A DNA stretch of 64,000 nucleotides from an uncultured SAR86 cluster bacterium. GTDB lineage: Bacteria; Pseudomonadota; Gammaproteobacteria; Magnimaribacterales; AG-339-G14. The position numbers were made by a program, and so were the translations under genes. The DNA is taken from positions 192,923-256,922 of the forward strand of contig CABZAV010000002.1 in assembly GCA_902523885.1 (NCBI GenBank). Reading direction: 5' to 3'. The notes below the pieces were generated by a model, which saw nothing but the letters and a program-made list of their open reading frames with translations, was not told where the DNA came from and ran no database searches. Positions within the stretch are counted from its first letter, which is position 1; the number at the start of each line of letters is the position of its first letter. Shown here in pieces: positions 20,718 through 30,399 of this stretch.

Positions 20718-22328
20718 TTAGGGCTTCCATCCGTTAGTAATTGGATATCTTCTATCTTTTCCAAAATTTCTGTCAGAAATTTTTATTCCTATTGGCACCT
20801 GTCTTCTTTTATATTCATTTAAATCAATTAATCTTAAAATTCGTCTCACTTCATCCTCGTCAAAACCTTTGGAAATTATGTCATTTGGACTCATATCCTT
20901 CTCGACATACATTTCGATAATAGGATCCAAAATACTGTAATCTGGCAATGAATCGGTATCTTTTTGATCAGGCGCTAATTCTGCTGATGGAGGCCTCTCG
21001 ATTATTCTTTCAGGTATTACAAGATTTTTTGAATTTCTAAAATTAGATAATCTATAAACTAAAGTCTTGCTAACATCTTTTAATACAGAAAAACCTCCAG
21101 CTGTGTCACCATATAAAGTTGAATAACCTACTGCAGCTTCACTTTTATTTCCTGTCGTTAGGACCAAATAACCCAACTTATTTGAAAGAGCCATTAAAGT
21201 AACCCCCCGGCAACGAGATTGAAGATTTTCTTCAGTCTTATCTATTTCTTTATTTTCAAAAGAAGGTTGTAACACGTCCGAAAAAGATTCATAAATTTCT
21301 TTGATGGAAATAACCGAATGATTAATAGAAAGGTTTTCTGCCAATTCTTTTGCATCTTCTATACTCATGTCAGCTGTATAATCGAAGGGCATCATCACTG
21401 TATTAACTCTAGAGGAGCCAAGGGCATCGTAAGCAATTGTTGCAGTTAAAGCAGAATCAATTCCCCCGGAGGATCCTATGATAATTCCTTTAAAACCATT
21501 TTTATCTACATAATCTTTAGTACCCAGAACTAAGGCGTTATATATATCCTCTAGATCATCGGATTGATATTTTTCTACTTCATCAATAAAGAGTTTCAAT
21601 TCTTGACTCTTAGTAATCTCAATTTCCTTTGAATCAATTTCAAAACTTTTAAATTTAAAAATTTCTTCGTCTCCAGAAAAAATCATTGATGACCCGTCAA
21701 AAACTAATTCATCCTGTCCACCGACTTGGTTTAAATAAATTATTGGCACCTCATGCTTCTTTAGATAAGACGAAAGCATCTTTTCTCTTGTAATTTTTTT
21801 TGTAACTGTAAAGGGAGAAGCACTTAAGTTAATAATAATCTCAGCTCCATCATTAACTAAGTTTGAAACATACTTTTCAGACCATATATCTTCACAAATA
21901 GATAAACCGTATTTAATTCCATTAAATTCGATAATTTTATTTTCTTTCCCGCTAGTAAAATATCTTCTTTCATCGAATTCTTTATAATTGGGCAAGATTT
22001 GTTTTGAATATATGTCTTTTATTTCGTTTTTTTCTAAGAAGTAGGCAGAATTAAAAATTTCTTCATCTTTTTTTAAAGGAGCTCCAATAATTATAGAAAT
22101 ATTAGAAGTTAAATTTGATAGTTCATCAATTGATGCTTCTATTTTTCCCATAAAATCAGACCTCAAAACTAAATCTTCTGGCGGATATCCAGAAAGAAAC
22201 ATTTCGCTAAAAATTATTAATTCAAGGCCATTTTTTTCTGCCTTTTCAACTTCTTTTTTTGCTATCAGAAGGTTTCCTGATATGTCTCCCACTATAGGAT
22301 TTTCTTGAATCAATTTAATTTTTGCCAT
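20718..22328 (-). CDS. nadE: NAD+ synthase, glutamine-hydrolysing
   Basis: N-terminal nitrilase/glutaminase domain (SEMFLSGYPPEDL...GLSICEDIW) and C-terminal GSSGGIDSALTATIAYDALG...TTGNKSEAAVGYSTLYGDTAGGFSVLKDV. Confidence 0.96.
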   Translation of the reverse strand: MAKIKLIQENPIVGDISGNLLIAKKEVEKAEKNGLELIIFSEMFLSGYPPEDLVLRSDFMGKIEASIDELSNLTSNISIIIGAPLKKDEEIFNSAYFLEKNEIKDIYSKQILPNYKEFDERRYFTSGKENKIIEFNGIKYGLSICEDIWSEKYVSNLVNDGAEIIINLSASPFTVTKKITREKMLSSYLKKHEVPIIYLNQVGGQDELVFDGSSMIFSGDEEIFKFKSFEIDSKEIEITKSQELKLFIDEVEKYQSDDLEDIYNALVLGTKDYVDKNGFKGIIIGSSGGIDSALTATIAYDALGSSRVNTVMMPFDYTADMSIEDAKELAENLSINHSVISIKEIYESFSDVLQPSFENKEIDKTEENLQSRCRGVTLMALSNKLGYLVLTTGNKSEAAVGYSTLYGDTAGGFSVLKDVSKTLVYRLSNFRNSKNLVIPERIIERPPSAELAPDQKDTDSLPDYSILDPIIEMYVEKDMSPNDIISKGFDEDEVRRILRLIDLNEYKRRQVPIGIKISDRNFGKDRRYPITNGWKP

Positions 22329-22385
22329 ATTTTTAAATTTTGATTTTCAATTTAGAATAGAATAGATACAATCAACAACTTTGTT

Positions 22386-23456
22386 ATGCAATATTTGACC
22401 GATAATACCAGAATAACGGGCCTTTTGGAGGTCTCTCCTCCTAATGATGTTATATCGGAATTTCCTATAACACCGCCTGTTTCAGAGCTTGTTTTTAAAT
22501 CAAGACAAAATATATCCGACATCATTCATGGTAAAGATGACAGGCTGGTTGTGGTTGTGGGTCCATGCTCAATACATGACCCTAAAGCCGCAATTGAATA
22601 TGCGAAAAAACTTAAAAATCTTGAATCTTCATTGTCTTCTGAATTAAAAATTGTCATGAGAGTTTATTTTGAAAAACCTAGAACAACTGTTGGTTGGAAA
22701 GGTTTAATAAATGATCCAAATTTAGATGATAGTTACGATGTAAATAAAGGGTTAAGAGAAGCAAGAAAAATTCTTTTAAATATAAATGAAATAGGCTTGC
22801 CAGCTGCTACGGAATACCTTGACATTATCACTCCTCAATATATTTCTGACTTAATATCATGGGGCGCTATTGGTGCTAGAACTACAGAAAGTCAGGTTCA
22901 TAGAGAGCTAGCATCGGGTCTTTCTTGTCCCGTTGGTTTTAAAAATTCTACAAATGGCTCTATTCAAGTAGCAATAGATGCTATTGGCTCGGCTTCTCAG
23001 CCTCATATTTTTCTTTCCATAACAAAAGAAGGAAAATCTGCTATTTTTAACTCATCAGGTAATAAAGACTGTCATGTAATTTTGCGCGGTGGAAAAATTC
23101 CTAATTTTGAAAACAAATTTATTAAAGAAACATCAAGTATTTTAGCTAAATCAGGAAATCCCACTTCTATAATGGTAGACATGAGTCATGGAAACAGTCA
23201 GAAACAGTTTAAAAAACAGTTGTTGGTTAATAAAGACATTGCTGACCAAATTGCATCTGGTGAAAGATCAATTTTTGGAGTCATGATAGAAAGTCATTTA
23301 GTAGAAGGCAACCAATCTATAGGACCTAAAGAATCTTTAAGTTTCGGACAGAGCATTACAGATGCCTGTGTTAGCTGGGAAGATACAGAAATAATGCTCA
23401 AACTTTTATCTTCAGCGGTGAAATCTAGAAGAAAAAATCTAGAGGAAACTGCTTAG
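22386..23456 (+). CDS. aroG: 3-deoxy-7-phosphoheptulonate synthase (class I DAHP synthase)
   Basis: VVVGPCSIHDPKAAIEYA, MRVYFEKPRTTVGWKGLINDP, GARTTESQVHRELASGLSCPVGFKNSTNG. Paralogue assignment (F/G/H) not resolved. Confidence 0.93.
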   Translation: MQYLTDNTRITGLLEVSPPNDVISEFPITPPVSELVFKSRQNISDIIHGKDDRLVVVVGPCSIHDPKAAIEYAKKLKNLESSLSSELKIVMRVYFEKPRTTVGWKGLINDPNLDDSYDVNKGLREARKILLNINEIGLPAATEYLDIITPQYISDLISWGAIGARTTESQVHRELASGLSCPVGFKNSTNGSIQVAIDAIGSASQPHIFLSITKEGKSAIFNSSGNKDCHVILRGGKIPNFENKFIKETSSILAKSGNPTSIMVDMSHGNSQKQFKKQLLVNKDIADQIASGERSIFGVMIESHLVEGNQSIGPKESLSFGQSITDACVSWEDTEIMLKLLSSAVKSRRKNLEETA

Positions 23457-23457
23457 A

Positions 23458-24408
23458 ATGTCCAAAGATTCTAAGAATCTTTTTTTTTCTCCTGAAATTG
23501 CAGCATCTCTTGGGTTAGAGGAAGCCATAATTTTTAATTTAATATGTGATTCGTCAGTCGGAATTCCTCAGAAAAATTTAAATAGCGAATTAAGCTTTTT
23601 AAAAGAAAAAAGATTCAACGATGCGATATCGAAATTATTAACCTTAGAGCTCATTGAAGAAATAGATTCAAAATTTATTAAAAAAAACAATCTTTCTTTG
23701 AAGTCAGAAACAAAAAATAAAATTGTTGTCGAGAATACAAAAATTTCAAAACAAGTTCTCAACCAAGCAAAGAGTCTCGGAATACCAGAGGAATTTATAA
23801 ATTTCAAATATGAAATATTTTTTGACTCAAGCAAAGTTTTATCAGAATCAAATTTTAAAAACGACTTCAAGTTCCTCAAGTATTTAATAAAAGAATGGCG
23901 ACTTGAAGAGAAAAATAAAAAATTAGAAGCGGAAAAAGTATTAATACAAAAGGATTGGTTTCCATCTGAGGATGTAATTTCTATTTTAGAGACAACTGAA
24001 ATGGATTCTAAATTTATTAAAAAATGTATTCCTGAATTTATAGTTTATTGGCAAGAAAAAAAGTTTAGATCTAATAATTGGAACTCCATCTTTATAAACC
24101 ATGTAAGAAGACAGTGGGCGAGATATAAAAATATTATCGAAGACGATGTTTCTCCAAAAAAAATGACAAACGATTGGGAACCCAATCAAAACTGTTTGGA
24201 TGTTTTAAAATTAGCAAGAATCGATGAAAATTTTGCTAAAAATCAAATACCTGAATTTAAAATATATTGGATTGATTCAAATCAGGTAATGACTTCATGG
24301 AATTCTAAATTCATACAACATGTGAAATTTAGGTGGTATAAAAATAATTCCGAATCCTCAGGTATAATTTCTAGATTAACTGATAAAGATTGGGCAATTG
24401 AACATTAA
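23458..24408 (+). CDS. DnaT-like primosomal protein with two tandem DnaT-type DNA-binding domains
   Basis: Winged-helix-like N-terminus followed by two related ~60 aa units: KDWFPSEDVISILETTEMDSKFIKKCIPEFIVYWQEKKFRSNNWNSIFINHVRRQWARYK and NDWEPNQNCLDVLKLARIDENFAKNQIPEFKIYWIDSNQVMTSWNSKFIQHVKFRWYKNN. Confidence 0.75.
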   Translation: MSKDSKNLFFSPEIAASLGLEEAIIFNLICDSSVGIPQKNLNSELSFLKEKRFNDAISKLLTLELIEEIDSKFIKKNNLSLKSETKNKIVVENTKISKQVLNQAKSLGIPEEFINFKYEIFFDSSKVLSESNFKNDFKFLKYLIKEWRLEEKNKKLEAEKVLIQKDWFPSEDVISILETTEMDSKFIKKCIPEFIVYWQEKKFRSNNWNSIFINHVRRQWARYKNIIEDDVSPKKMTNDWEPNQNCLDVLKLARIDENFAKNQIPEFKIYWIDSNQVMTSWNSKFIQHVKFRWYKNNSESSGIISRLTDKDWAIEH

Positions 24409-24976
24409 AATTAAGATACCTGACAATCCTGTAGACCTTATTAATGTTCTATTCACTCAGTTAGAGATTACTTATCACAATCAATTCCACAAAGCTTTTC
24501 CTGATTCTGATAGTCTCAAATTGGCTAAACAACTTTGGCTTAAAAAACTTTCATTGTTTGAAAATGAAATAATCTTTAAAAGCATTGACAACATTATGAG
24601 TAATTCTGAATACCTACCTTCGTTAAGTACTGTTCTTCAAAAATGCAAGGCCCTAACATTAGACGTGAATAATATTCCAAGTCTTGAAAAGGCTTTTAAA
24701 GAAGCTTCGTCTTATTGCGATGCTCCTTCAGAACACACCTGGTCTCATCCTATTGTCTATCATGCTGGCTTGGAGACTGGATGGTTTTTTTTACAAAATG
24801 AATCTGAGCAATTTGCCTTGAAAGAGTTTAAAAATAAGTTTGATTTCTTAATTAATGAATGGCTTGAAGGAAAAAAATTTAAAAGTCCTGACGTTCCAAA
24901 ATTGGAAAAAATAAATTCAAAACTTGATAAATCTCAACAATTAAATTTTATAGAAAATCTTAAGAAAAATTTTTAA
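24398..24976 (+). CDS. Replication protein P-like (putative replicative helicase loader)
   Basis: Overlaps the DnaT-like gene by 11 nt, TTG start. FTQLEITYHNQFHKAFP...W...YLPSLSTVLQKC...WSHPIVYHAGLETGWFFL resembles the layout of phage lambda P (FxxL...FP, FLPSPGQFVAWC, HYWL). Confidence 0.6.
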   Translation: MNIKIKIPDNPVDLINVLFTQLEITYHNQFHKAFPDSDSLKLAKQLWLKKLSLFENEIIFKSIDNIMSNSEYLPSLSTVLQKCKALTLDVNNIPSLEKAFKEASSYCDAPSEHTWSHPIVYHAGLETGWFFLQNESEQFALKEFKNKFDFLINEWLEGKKFKSPDVPKLEKINSKLDKSQQLNFIENLKKNF

Positions 24977-25004
24977 ATTTAAGACACTTTCAAAAGTGAT
25001 ACAA

Positions 25005-25036
25005 AAATCTAATTCTCCCTTGATATAATTAGATTT
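25005..25036 (+). promoter_or_regulatory. Putative operator/promoter of the RND operon: 10-bp perfect inverted repeat overlapping an extended -10
   Basis: AAATCTAATT-12 nt-AATTAGATTT; TGATATAATT at 25021-25030 is an extended -10 (TGnTATAAT) running into the right arm. Confidence 0.55.
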
Positions 25037-25054
25037 GTTCCCATTATTTATTAG

Positions 25055-26128
25055 ATGAAAAATAAATATTTCTTGATTATAAAGGAAGTTTTACTTACTC
25101 GATCAAATATCGAGTGGTCTGCTATGTTTCTTGGTTTTGCCTTGATATGGATGATATCAGGCACTTTAGTAAAAGAAGAAGAAATCATTGAAACCTATGT
25201 AGATAAAGAATCGACTGTAAGAGTCATCGACCAAACCTCACAAAACTTTACACGAGAAATTTTAATCAAAGGATTTGCCGAAGCTGATAAGAAGGTTGAA
25301 TTAAAAGCTGAAACTTCTGGAAGAGTAATAGCTTTACCAATCAAACAAGGTTCAAAAGTTAAACAGGGAGATCCTATCTGTTCAATTTTTATGGCTGAAA
25401 AAGAATCTTTTTTTAAAAAAGCTGAACTCGAATATAAATCTGCCCAAAAACTTTTTGATGAAGGGCTTTACTCTTCAAATCAATTTCAAAATATCAAATC
25501 TAATTTTGAAAGAGCCAAACTAGAACTGGATAACGCAACTATTAAGGCTCCTTTCGCTGGAATTGTAGATAGAATCTCTCTTGATGAAGGAGATTTTTTA
25601 ACCAGAGGTTCAACCTGCGCGGTTTTGCTTGATCTTGATCCAATGATTGTGAGCGGAGAAATTTCTGAAACTGATATTGGATTCATTAATATAGGATCTT
25701 CTGCAAAAGTTGAAACTTTAGACGGTAAATCTCATGAAGGTAAGGTGAGCTTTATTTCTTCGTCTGCAAATAGTAGAACGCATACATTCAGAGTAGAAGT
25801 CACTATAGAAAATAAAGACGGACGCATTAAGGATGGTTCTTCAGCAAGAATTTATCTTCCCGGTGAAAACCAACTTGCCAATTTAGTTCCTCTTTCAATT
25901 TTAAGGTTAGATGATGAGGGCGACTTAGGTATAAGAATCGTTGGTGATTCTGGAACTGTCCAATTTGTAAATGTGAATTTAATTCAGGATACTGAAAAAG
26001 GAGCATGGATCTCTGGCTTGCCAAGCAAGTCAAGAATCATTACTGTTGGTCAAGATTATGTTAGTGACGGAGAGAAAGTAGAAGTTGCCATTGATGATCG
26101 CCTAATGTCAGATGAACGCATTAATTGA
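25055..26128 (+). CDS. Efflux RND transporter periplasmic adaptor subunit
   Basis: N-terminal TM, lipoyl/barrel-sandwich GRVIALPIKQGSKVKQGDPICSI, ATIKAPFAGIVDRISLDEGDFLTRG. Confidence 0.9.
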   Translation: MKNKYFLIIKEVLLTRSNIEWSAMFLGFALIWMISGTLVKEEEIIETYVDKESTVRVIDQTSQNFTREILIKGFAEADKKVELKAETSGRVIALPIKQGSKVKQGDPICSIFMAEKESFFKKAELEYKSAQKLFDEGLYSSNQFQNIKSNFERAKLELDNATIKAPFAGIVDRISLDEGDFLTRGSTCAVLLDLDPMIVSGEISETDIGFINIGSSAKVETLDGKSHEGKVSFISSSANSRTHTFRVEVTIENKDGRIKDGSSARIYLPGENQLANLVPLSILRLDDEGDLGIRIVGDSGTVQFVNVNLIQDTEKGAWISGLPSKSRIITVGQDYVSDGEKVEVAIDDRLMSDERIN

Positions 26129-29100
26129 TTTTTTTGTAGATAGATATAAAGCAACGCTGACATTTCTTGCTTTAATAATTGTATGGGGGCTTTCATCTGT
26201 GGCCTTGATCCCTGCCTCCGCGTACTCTGACATAAACATTCCTTATGTTTTTGTTTCTACAGGCTATGAAGGCGCCTCTCCTGAAGATGTAGAAAGACTT
26301 ATTACAAGACCATTGGAAGATCGTTTTAGGTCTTTAAGCGAAGTAAAAAGCATGCAATCTTGGAGTCGAGATGGTATGGGCTACCTTATTTTAGAATTTC
26401 CTGATAGATATCCCAAAGAAGATGCTTTGGTGGATGTAAAAGACGCAATTGACGAAATTCTTCCAGATTTACCTGAAGAGTCTGAAAAGCCTTTTGTAAA
26501 GGAATTTTCCTTTGATGCTTTTCCTGTAATGAATCTTAATTTTATATCTGCTGCTTCGTCTGAAAGAGAATTAATTCGCTTTGCTAAAGAAATGGCAACA
26601 GAAATCGAATCTTTGCCTGGAGTTTTAGAAGCTAGATTATCAGGAGCTCCAGATGAAGTGTTAGAAGCTATTGTAGATAAAACTAAATTAGATAGTTATC
26701 AAGCTTCGGCCTTAGATATTTACAATGCTATTCAACAAAATAATAGGGCCATTCCAGCAGGGAATATAATTTCTGGAACAGGAAAATTTTCTGTCATTGT
26801 TCCTTCAGTCTTTGAAACTGCTGAAGACGTAAAAAGAATCCCTATTTTAGAAAGTGATAATGCTGTTGTTTCTTTAGATGATTTGGTTGACGTCAAAAGA
26901 ACTTTTAGAGACAAGGACACTTTTTCTAGGGTTAACGGCCAGCCATCTGCAACAATATCTATTTATAAAAAAACTGATGCAAGAGAAGTTGTTGTAGCGA
27001 ATCAAATTTATAAGATTATTTCAAAATCTGATGAAATTCTTCCCCCAGATATCGACATTGTAATTACAGAAGACAGAACTCAGTATTCAGTAGAACTAAT
27101 TAGTGAAATAGTTGGGAATACTTTAGCAGCCTTAATCTTAGTTGTTACCATTGTCGTAGCGGCAATGGGCTTAAGATCATCATCAATGGTAGCCTTGGCT
27201 ATTCCCGCTTGCTTCCTTTTTGCATGTATTTTTCTAAATATCATTGAATACACATTCAACTTTATGGTTTGTTTTGGATTTTTAATTTCTCTAGGGATGT
27301 TGATAGACGGAAGCGTAGTAGTAGTTGAATATGCTGATCGAAAAATGAGCGAAGGTTTAGATAGAGTTGAAGCTTATAAAAGATCTGCTAAAAGAATGTT
27401 TTGGCCTGTGATCATATCTATCGGAACTACTTTGGCAATCTTTTTTCCACTTCTATTTTGGGAAGGAATCTCAGGGCAGTTTATGAGGCCTATGATAACA
27501 ACACTATTTTTAGTTTTAAGTGCCTCAATACTTTATGCTTTGGCTTTCACTCCTGCAATTGGTTCAATTTTTGGTAGTTTAGGTAGAAGAAATTTTAAAA
27601 CACTTCAAAATTCTGCTTTGCTAGAAAATGGAGATCCAAAAACCTTAGATGGTTTTACTGGAAGATACGCTAGGTTTTTAGATAAATTATTAGACAAACC
27701 TGGTTTTGTAATTTCTTTTTTACTTCTCACTGTAGTCACTATCTACAGTATTTATGGCCAACATGGACCTGGCGGTTCCTTTTTTATCGAAGAAGATCCA
27801 GATACGATTATTGTTGAAGTTCAAGCTAGAGGTAATTTAAATGCTAATGAGACACTGGAATATCTAAAAGAAGTAGAAAAAATTGTTTTAACAGTGGAGG
27901 GGCCAGAAAGTGTTTTTTTAGAACAAGCTGGTTCAAACGATCCAAGAGATAGAGGAAATGCTGACTCCATTGGCAAAATTTATGTTGGTATGCCTTTTGA
28001 TAGAGATTCATTAATTAAAACAGGAAGTGAGGTTTTAGACGAGCTTCAATACAAATTAAAAGATATTCCTGGCATCAAAATTGCTATCAGAGAAAGAGAT
28101 AGTGGTCCTCCGTCTGATAATCCTATTGAAATTGACGTATTCGGACCTGATAGCCAGATGGTTTATGAAGCAACTATCGCTTTAACGGAATACATAGACG
28201 AACAAGTTCCTGGCGCTAAAAATGTTTACAATACAATTCCAAGAGAACAACTTAAATGGAAGTTAAACATTGATAAGGAAAAAGCCTCGCAATTCGGAGT
28301 AACGACTAGTGAGATAGGTACTGCGATTCAATTTTTAACAGCTGGAGTAAAAGTGGGAGAATATCGTCCTACCGACTTAGATGAAGCAATTGATATTAGA
28401 GTCAGATTCCCTGAATCTCAAAGACGATTAGATTTATTTGATCAACTAACTATTTCAACAAGATTTGGTTCTGTTCCACTTAGTAGTTTTGTTTCAGTTA
28501 ACCCTTCTTATGAAGCCCCTGCAATTAGAAGAGTTGAAGGGGAAAGAGCTTTCACTATTGCAGCGGATTATGCCCCTGGTGCCTTAATTGAAGATGTTTT
28601 GCCGAAAATAAATCAATGGATCTTGGATAATAATGAATACCAAAAACTTCAATTTGATTTTGGTGGGCAAGCAGAACAAGCAGCTGATGATGCTGAATTT
28701 TTTCTTTTTGCAGCTATCATTGGTCTTTTCCTCATGGCAATTCTATTAATGATTCAATTAAATAGTTTTTATCAAGTTTGGATTGTGATATCTGCTGTAT
28801 TTTTATCAACTGCTGGAGTTTATTTGGGCCACTTGATCACTCAATATCCCATTAGTTTCCTTTTCACGAATCTTGGAATAATTGCGTTAGCTGGTATCGT
28901 CGTAAATAACAATATTGTTCTTGTCGATACCTATAACGTGTTGAGACGTGAAAATATTGGTGTTTCTCAAAAAGATTTAATTGTAAGAACCGCTGCACAA
29001 AGAATTAGGCCAATAATTTTAACAACAGCTACAACAGTGGTAGGTCTCATGCCTCTGGCTATGGGTTTGGGGGTCGATCTAATTGCTAGAGATATTGGCG

Positions 29101-29279
29101 TTGGCGGTAGAGTTGTAGAATGGTGGTCTCCTCTTTCTTTTGCTGTCGTTTGGGGACTAACTTTTGCTTCATTAATGACATTGATTCTAACTCCTTGCTG
29201 GCTAATGTTACCAACGAAAATTAAAGAATTGTATGCGGGACTTAATTCTGTAAAATCAGAACCTAAATTAAATAATTGA
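26112..29279 (+). CDS. Efflux RND transporter permease subunit
   Basis: 1055 aa AcrB-like: YVFVSTGYEGASPEDVERLITRPLE, FLISLGMLIDGSVVVVEY, NLGIIALAGIVVNNNIVLVDTYN. Confidence 0.95.
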   Translation: MNALIDFFVDRYKATLTFLALIIVWGLSSVALIPASAYSDINIPYVFVSTGYEGASPEDVERLITRPLEDRFRSLSEVKSMQSWSRDGMGYLILEFPDRYPKEDALVDVKDAIDEILPDLPEESEKPFVKEFSFDAFPVMNLNFISAASSERELIRFAKEMATEIESLPGVLEARLSGAPDEVLEAIVDKTKLDSYQASALDIYNAIQQNNRAIPAGNIISGTGKFSVIVPSVFETAEDVKRIPILESDNAVVSLDDLVDVKRTFRDKDTFSRVNGQPSATISIYKKTDAREVVVANQIYKIISKSDEILPPDIDIVITEDRTQYSVELISEIVGNTLAALILVVTIVVAAMGLRSSSMVALAIPACFLFACIFLNIIEYTFNFMVCFGFLISLGMLIDGSVVVVEYADRKMSEGLDRVEAYKRSAKRMFWPVIISIGTTLAIFFPLLFWEGISGQFMRPMITTLFLVLSASILYALAFTPAIGSIFGSLGRRNFKTLQNSALLENGDPKTLDGFTGRYARFLDKLLDKPGFVISFLLLTVVTIYSIYGQHGPGGSFFIEEDPDTIIVEVQARGNLNANETLEYLKEVEKIVLTVEGPESVFLEQAGSNDPRDRGNADSIGKIYVGMPFDRDSLIKTGSEVLDELQYKLKDIPGIKIAIRERDSGPPSDNPIEIDVFGPDSQMVYEATIALTEYIDEQVPGAKNVYNTIPREQLKWKLNIDKEKASQFGVTTSEIGTAIQFLTAGVKVGEYRPTDLDEAIDIRVRFPESQRRLDLFDQLTISTRFGSVPLSSFVSVNPSYEAPAIRRVEGERAFTIAADYAPGALIEDVLPKINQWILDNNEYQKLQFDFGGQAEQAADDAEFFLFAAIIGLFLMAILLMIQLNSFYQVWIVISAVFLSTAGVYLGHLITQYPISFLFTNLGIIALAGIVVNNNIVLVDTYNVLRRENIGVSQKDLIVRTAAQRIRPIILTTATTVVGLMPLAMGLGVDLIARDIGVGGRVVEWWSPLSFAVVWGLTFASLMTLILTPCWLMLPTKIKELYAGLNSVKSEPKLNN

Positions 29280-29281
29280 GT

Positions 29282-29512
29282 ATGGCTGAAAAAAGTAAAG
29301 ATTTTGAATCATCACTAGAAAAACTAGAAAAAATAGTTTCTGAGCTTGAAGAAGGAGACCTTCCTCTTGAAAAATCGATCAAAGCTTTTGAAGAAGGAAT
29401 TAAATTAACTAGACATTGTCAAAAACTGCTTACTGAAGCGGAATTAAAAATTGAAAAATTAGTTGATTCTGACGATGGGTCCTTTGATTTAGAATCTTTT
29501 GATGAAAACTAA
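29282..29512 (+). CDS. xseB: Exodeoxyribonuclease VII small subunit
   Basis: KDFESSLEKLEKIVSELEEGDLPLEKSIKAFEEGIKLTRHCQKLLTEAE; just upstream of ispA. Confidence 0.94.
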   Translation: MAEKSKDFESSLEKLEKIVSELEEGDLPLEKSIKAFEEGIKLTRHCQKLLTEAELKIEKLVDSDDGSFDLESFDEN

Positions 29513-30398
29513 GGATGTTAATTTTCTAGATGAAAACTTAACTAGAATAAACAAAGCTTTATTTAAAACCCTTCCTGAAAAAGATATTTCCAGAGTTACT
29601 GAAGCAATTCATTATTCTGTGATGAATGGTGGGAAACGAATAAGACCCCAGATTATTCTTTTGCTTTGTGAAATGCTCGAAGTTGAAATTACAAGTAATA
29701 ATGTCGATCTTATTGCTGCAGCAGGAGAACTAATTCATTGTTATTCTCTGATTCATGACGATTTACCTGCAATGGATGATGATGACTTCCGAAGAGGGCA
29801 ATTAAGTTGCCACAAGCAGTTTGATGAAGCTACAGCTATCCTTGCAGGAGACGCAATACAACCCTTATCTTTAGAAGTATTAACTTCTTTAGAAGATCCA
29901 AATCTAGAAGCTGAAACTAAATTAGAAATCATCAATCTTTTTGCAAGAGCCTGCGGTCCTGAAGGTATGGTTGAAGGACAAAATAGAGATATTCTTGCAG
30001 AAAATAAGGCTTTAACAGAAGAAGAACTAGATGAATTGCACTATTTAAAAACAGGAAAATTAATTGAAGCCTGTGTTTTATGTGTTTGTTTGATGAAAAA
30101 AAATATAGATAAAGATTTGATAGAAAAACTTAAGACATTCTCAAATAAATTTGGTCTAGCTTTTCAAATAAGAGATGATATCTTAGATGAAGTTGGTGAT
30201 GAAGAAACAATTGGAAAACCTGTAAAATCAGATTTAAAAAATAATAAATCCACATATCCGTCTATTCTGGGCATTGCAGAATCTCAAAAAAAAGCTGAGC
30301 TTTTAATTGAAGAAGCGCTTTTAATTTTAGATAAACTTCCTTTTAATACAGAAAAATTAACTGCGCTTTGTAAATTAGTCGTAAATAGAAAAAATTAA
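29499..30398 (+). CDS. ispA: Farnesyl/geranyl diphosphate synthase
   Basis: GGKRIRPQIILL, LIHDDLPAMDDDDFRRG, FQIRDDILDEVGD. Confidence 0.96.
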   Translation: MMKTKDVNFLDENLTRINKALFKTLPEKDISRVTEAIHYSVMNGGKRIRPQIILLLCEMLEVEITSNNVDLIAAAGELIHCYSLIHDDLPAMDDDDFRRGQLSCHKQFDEATAILAGDAIQPLSLEVLTSLEDPNLEAETKLEIINLFARACGPEGMVEGQNRDILAENKALTEEELDELHYLKTGKLIEACVLCVCLMKKNIDKDLIEKLKTFSNKFGLAFQIRDDILDEVGDEETIGKPVKSDLKNNKSTYPSILGIAESQKKAELLIEEALLILDKLPFNTEKLTALCKLVVNRKN

Positions 30399-30399
30399 G

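Noticed and set aside
23568-23879. 103-aa minus-strand ORF opposite the DnaT-like gene, considered as an antitoxin or accessory gene
   Set aside because: Phe/Leu-rich shadow of the coding strand with no ribosome-binding site seen.
23458-24976. Prophage or phage satellite
   Set aside because: No integrase, terminase, capsid, tail or att-like repeats nearby; flanks are core metabolism and efflux genes.
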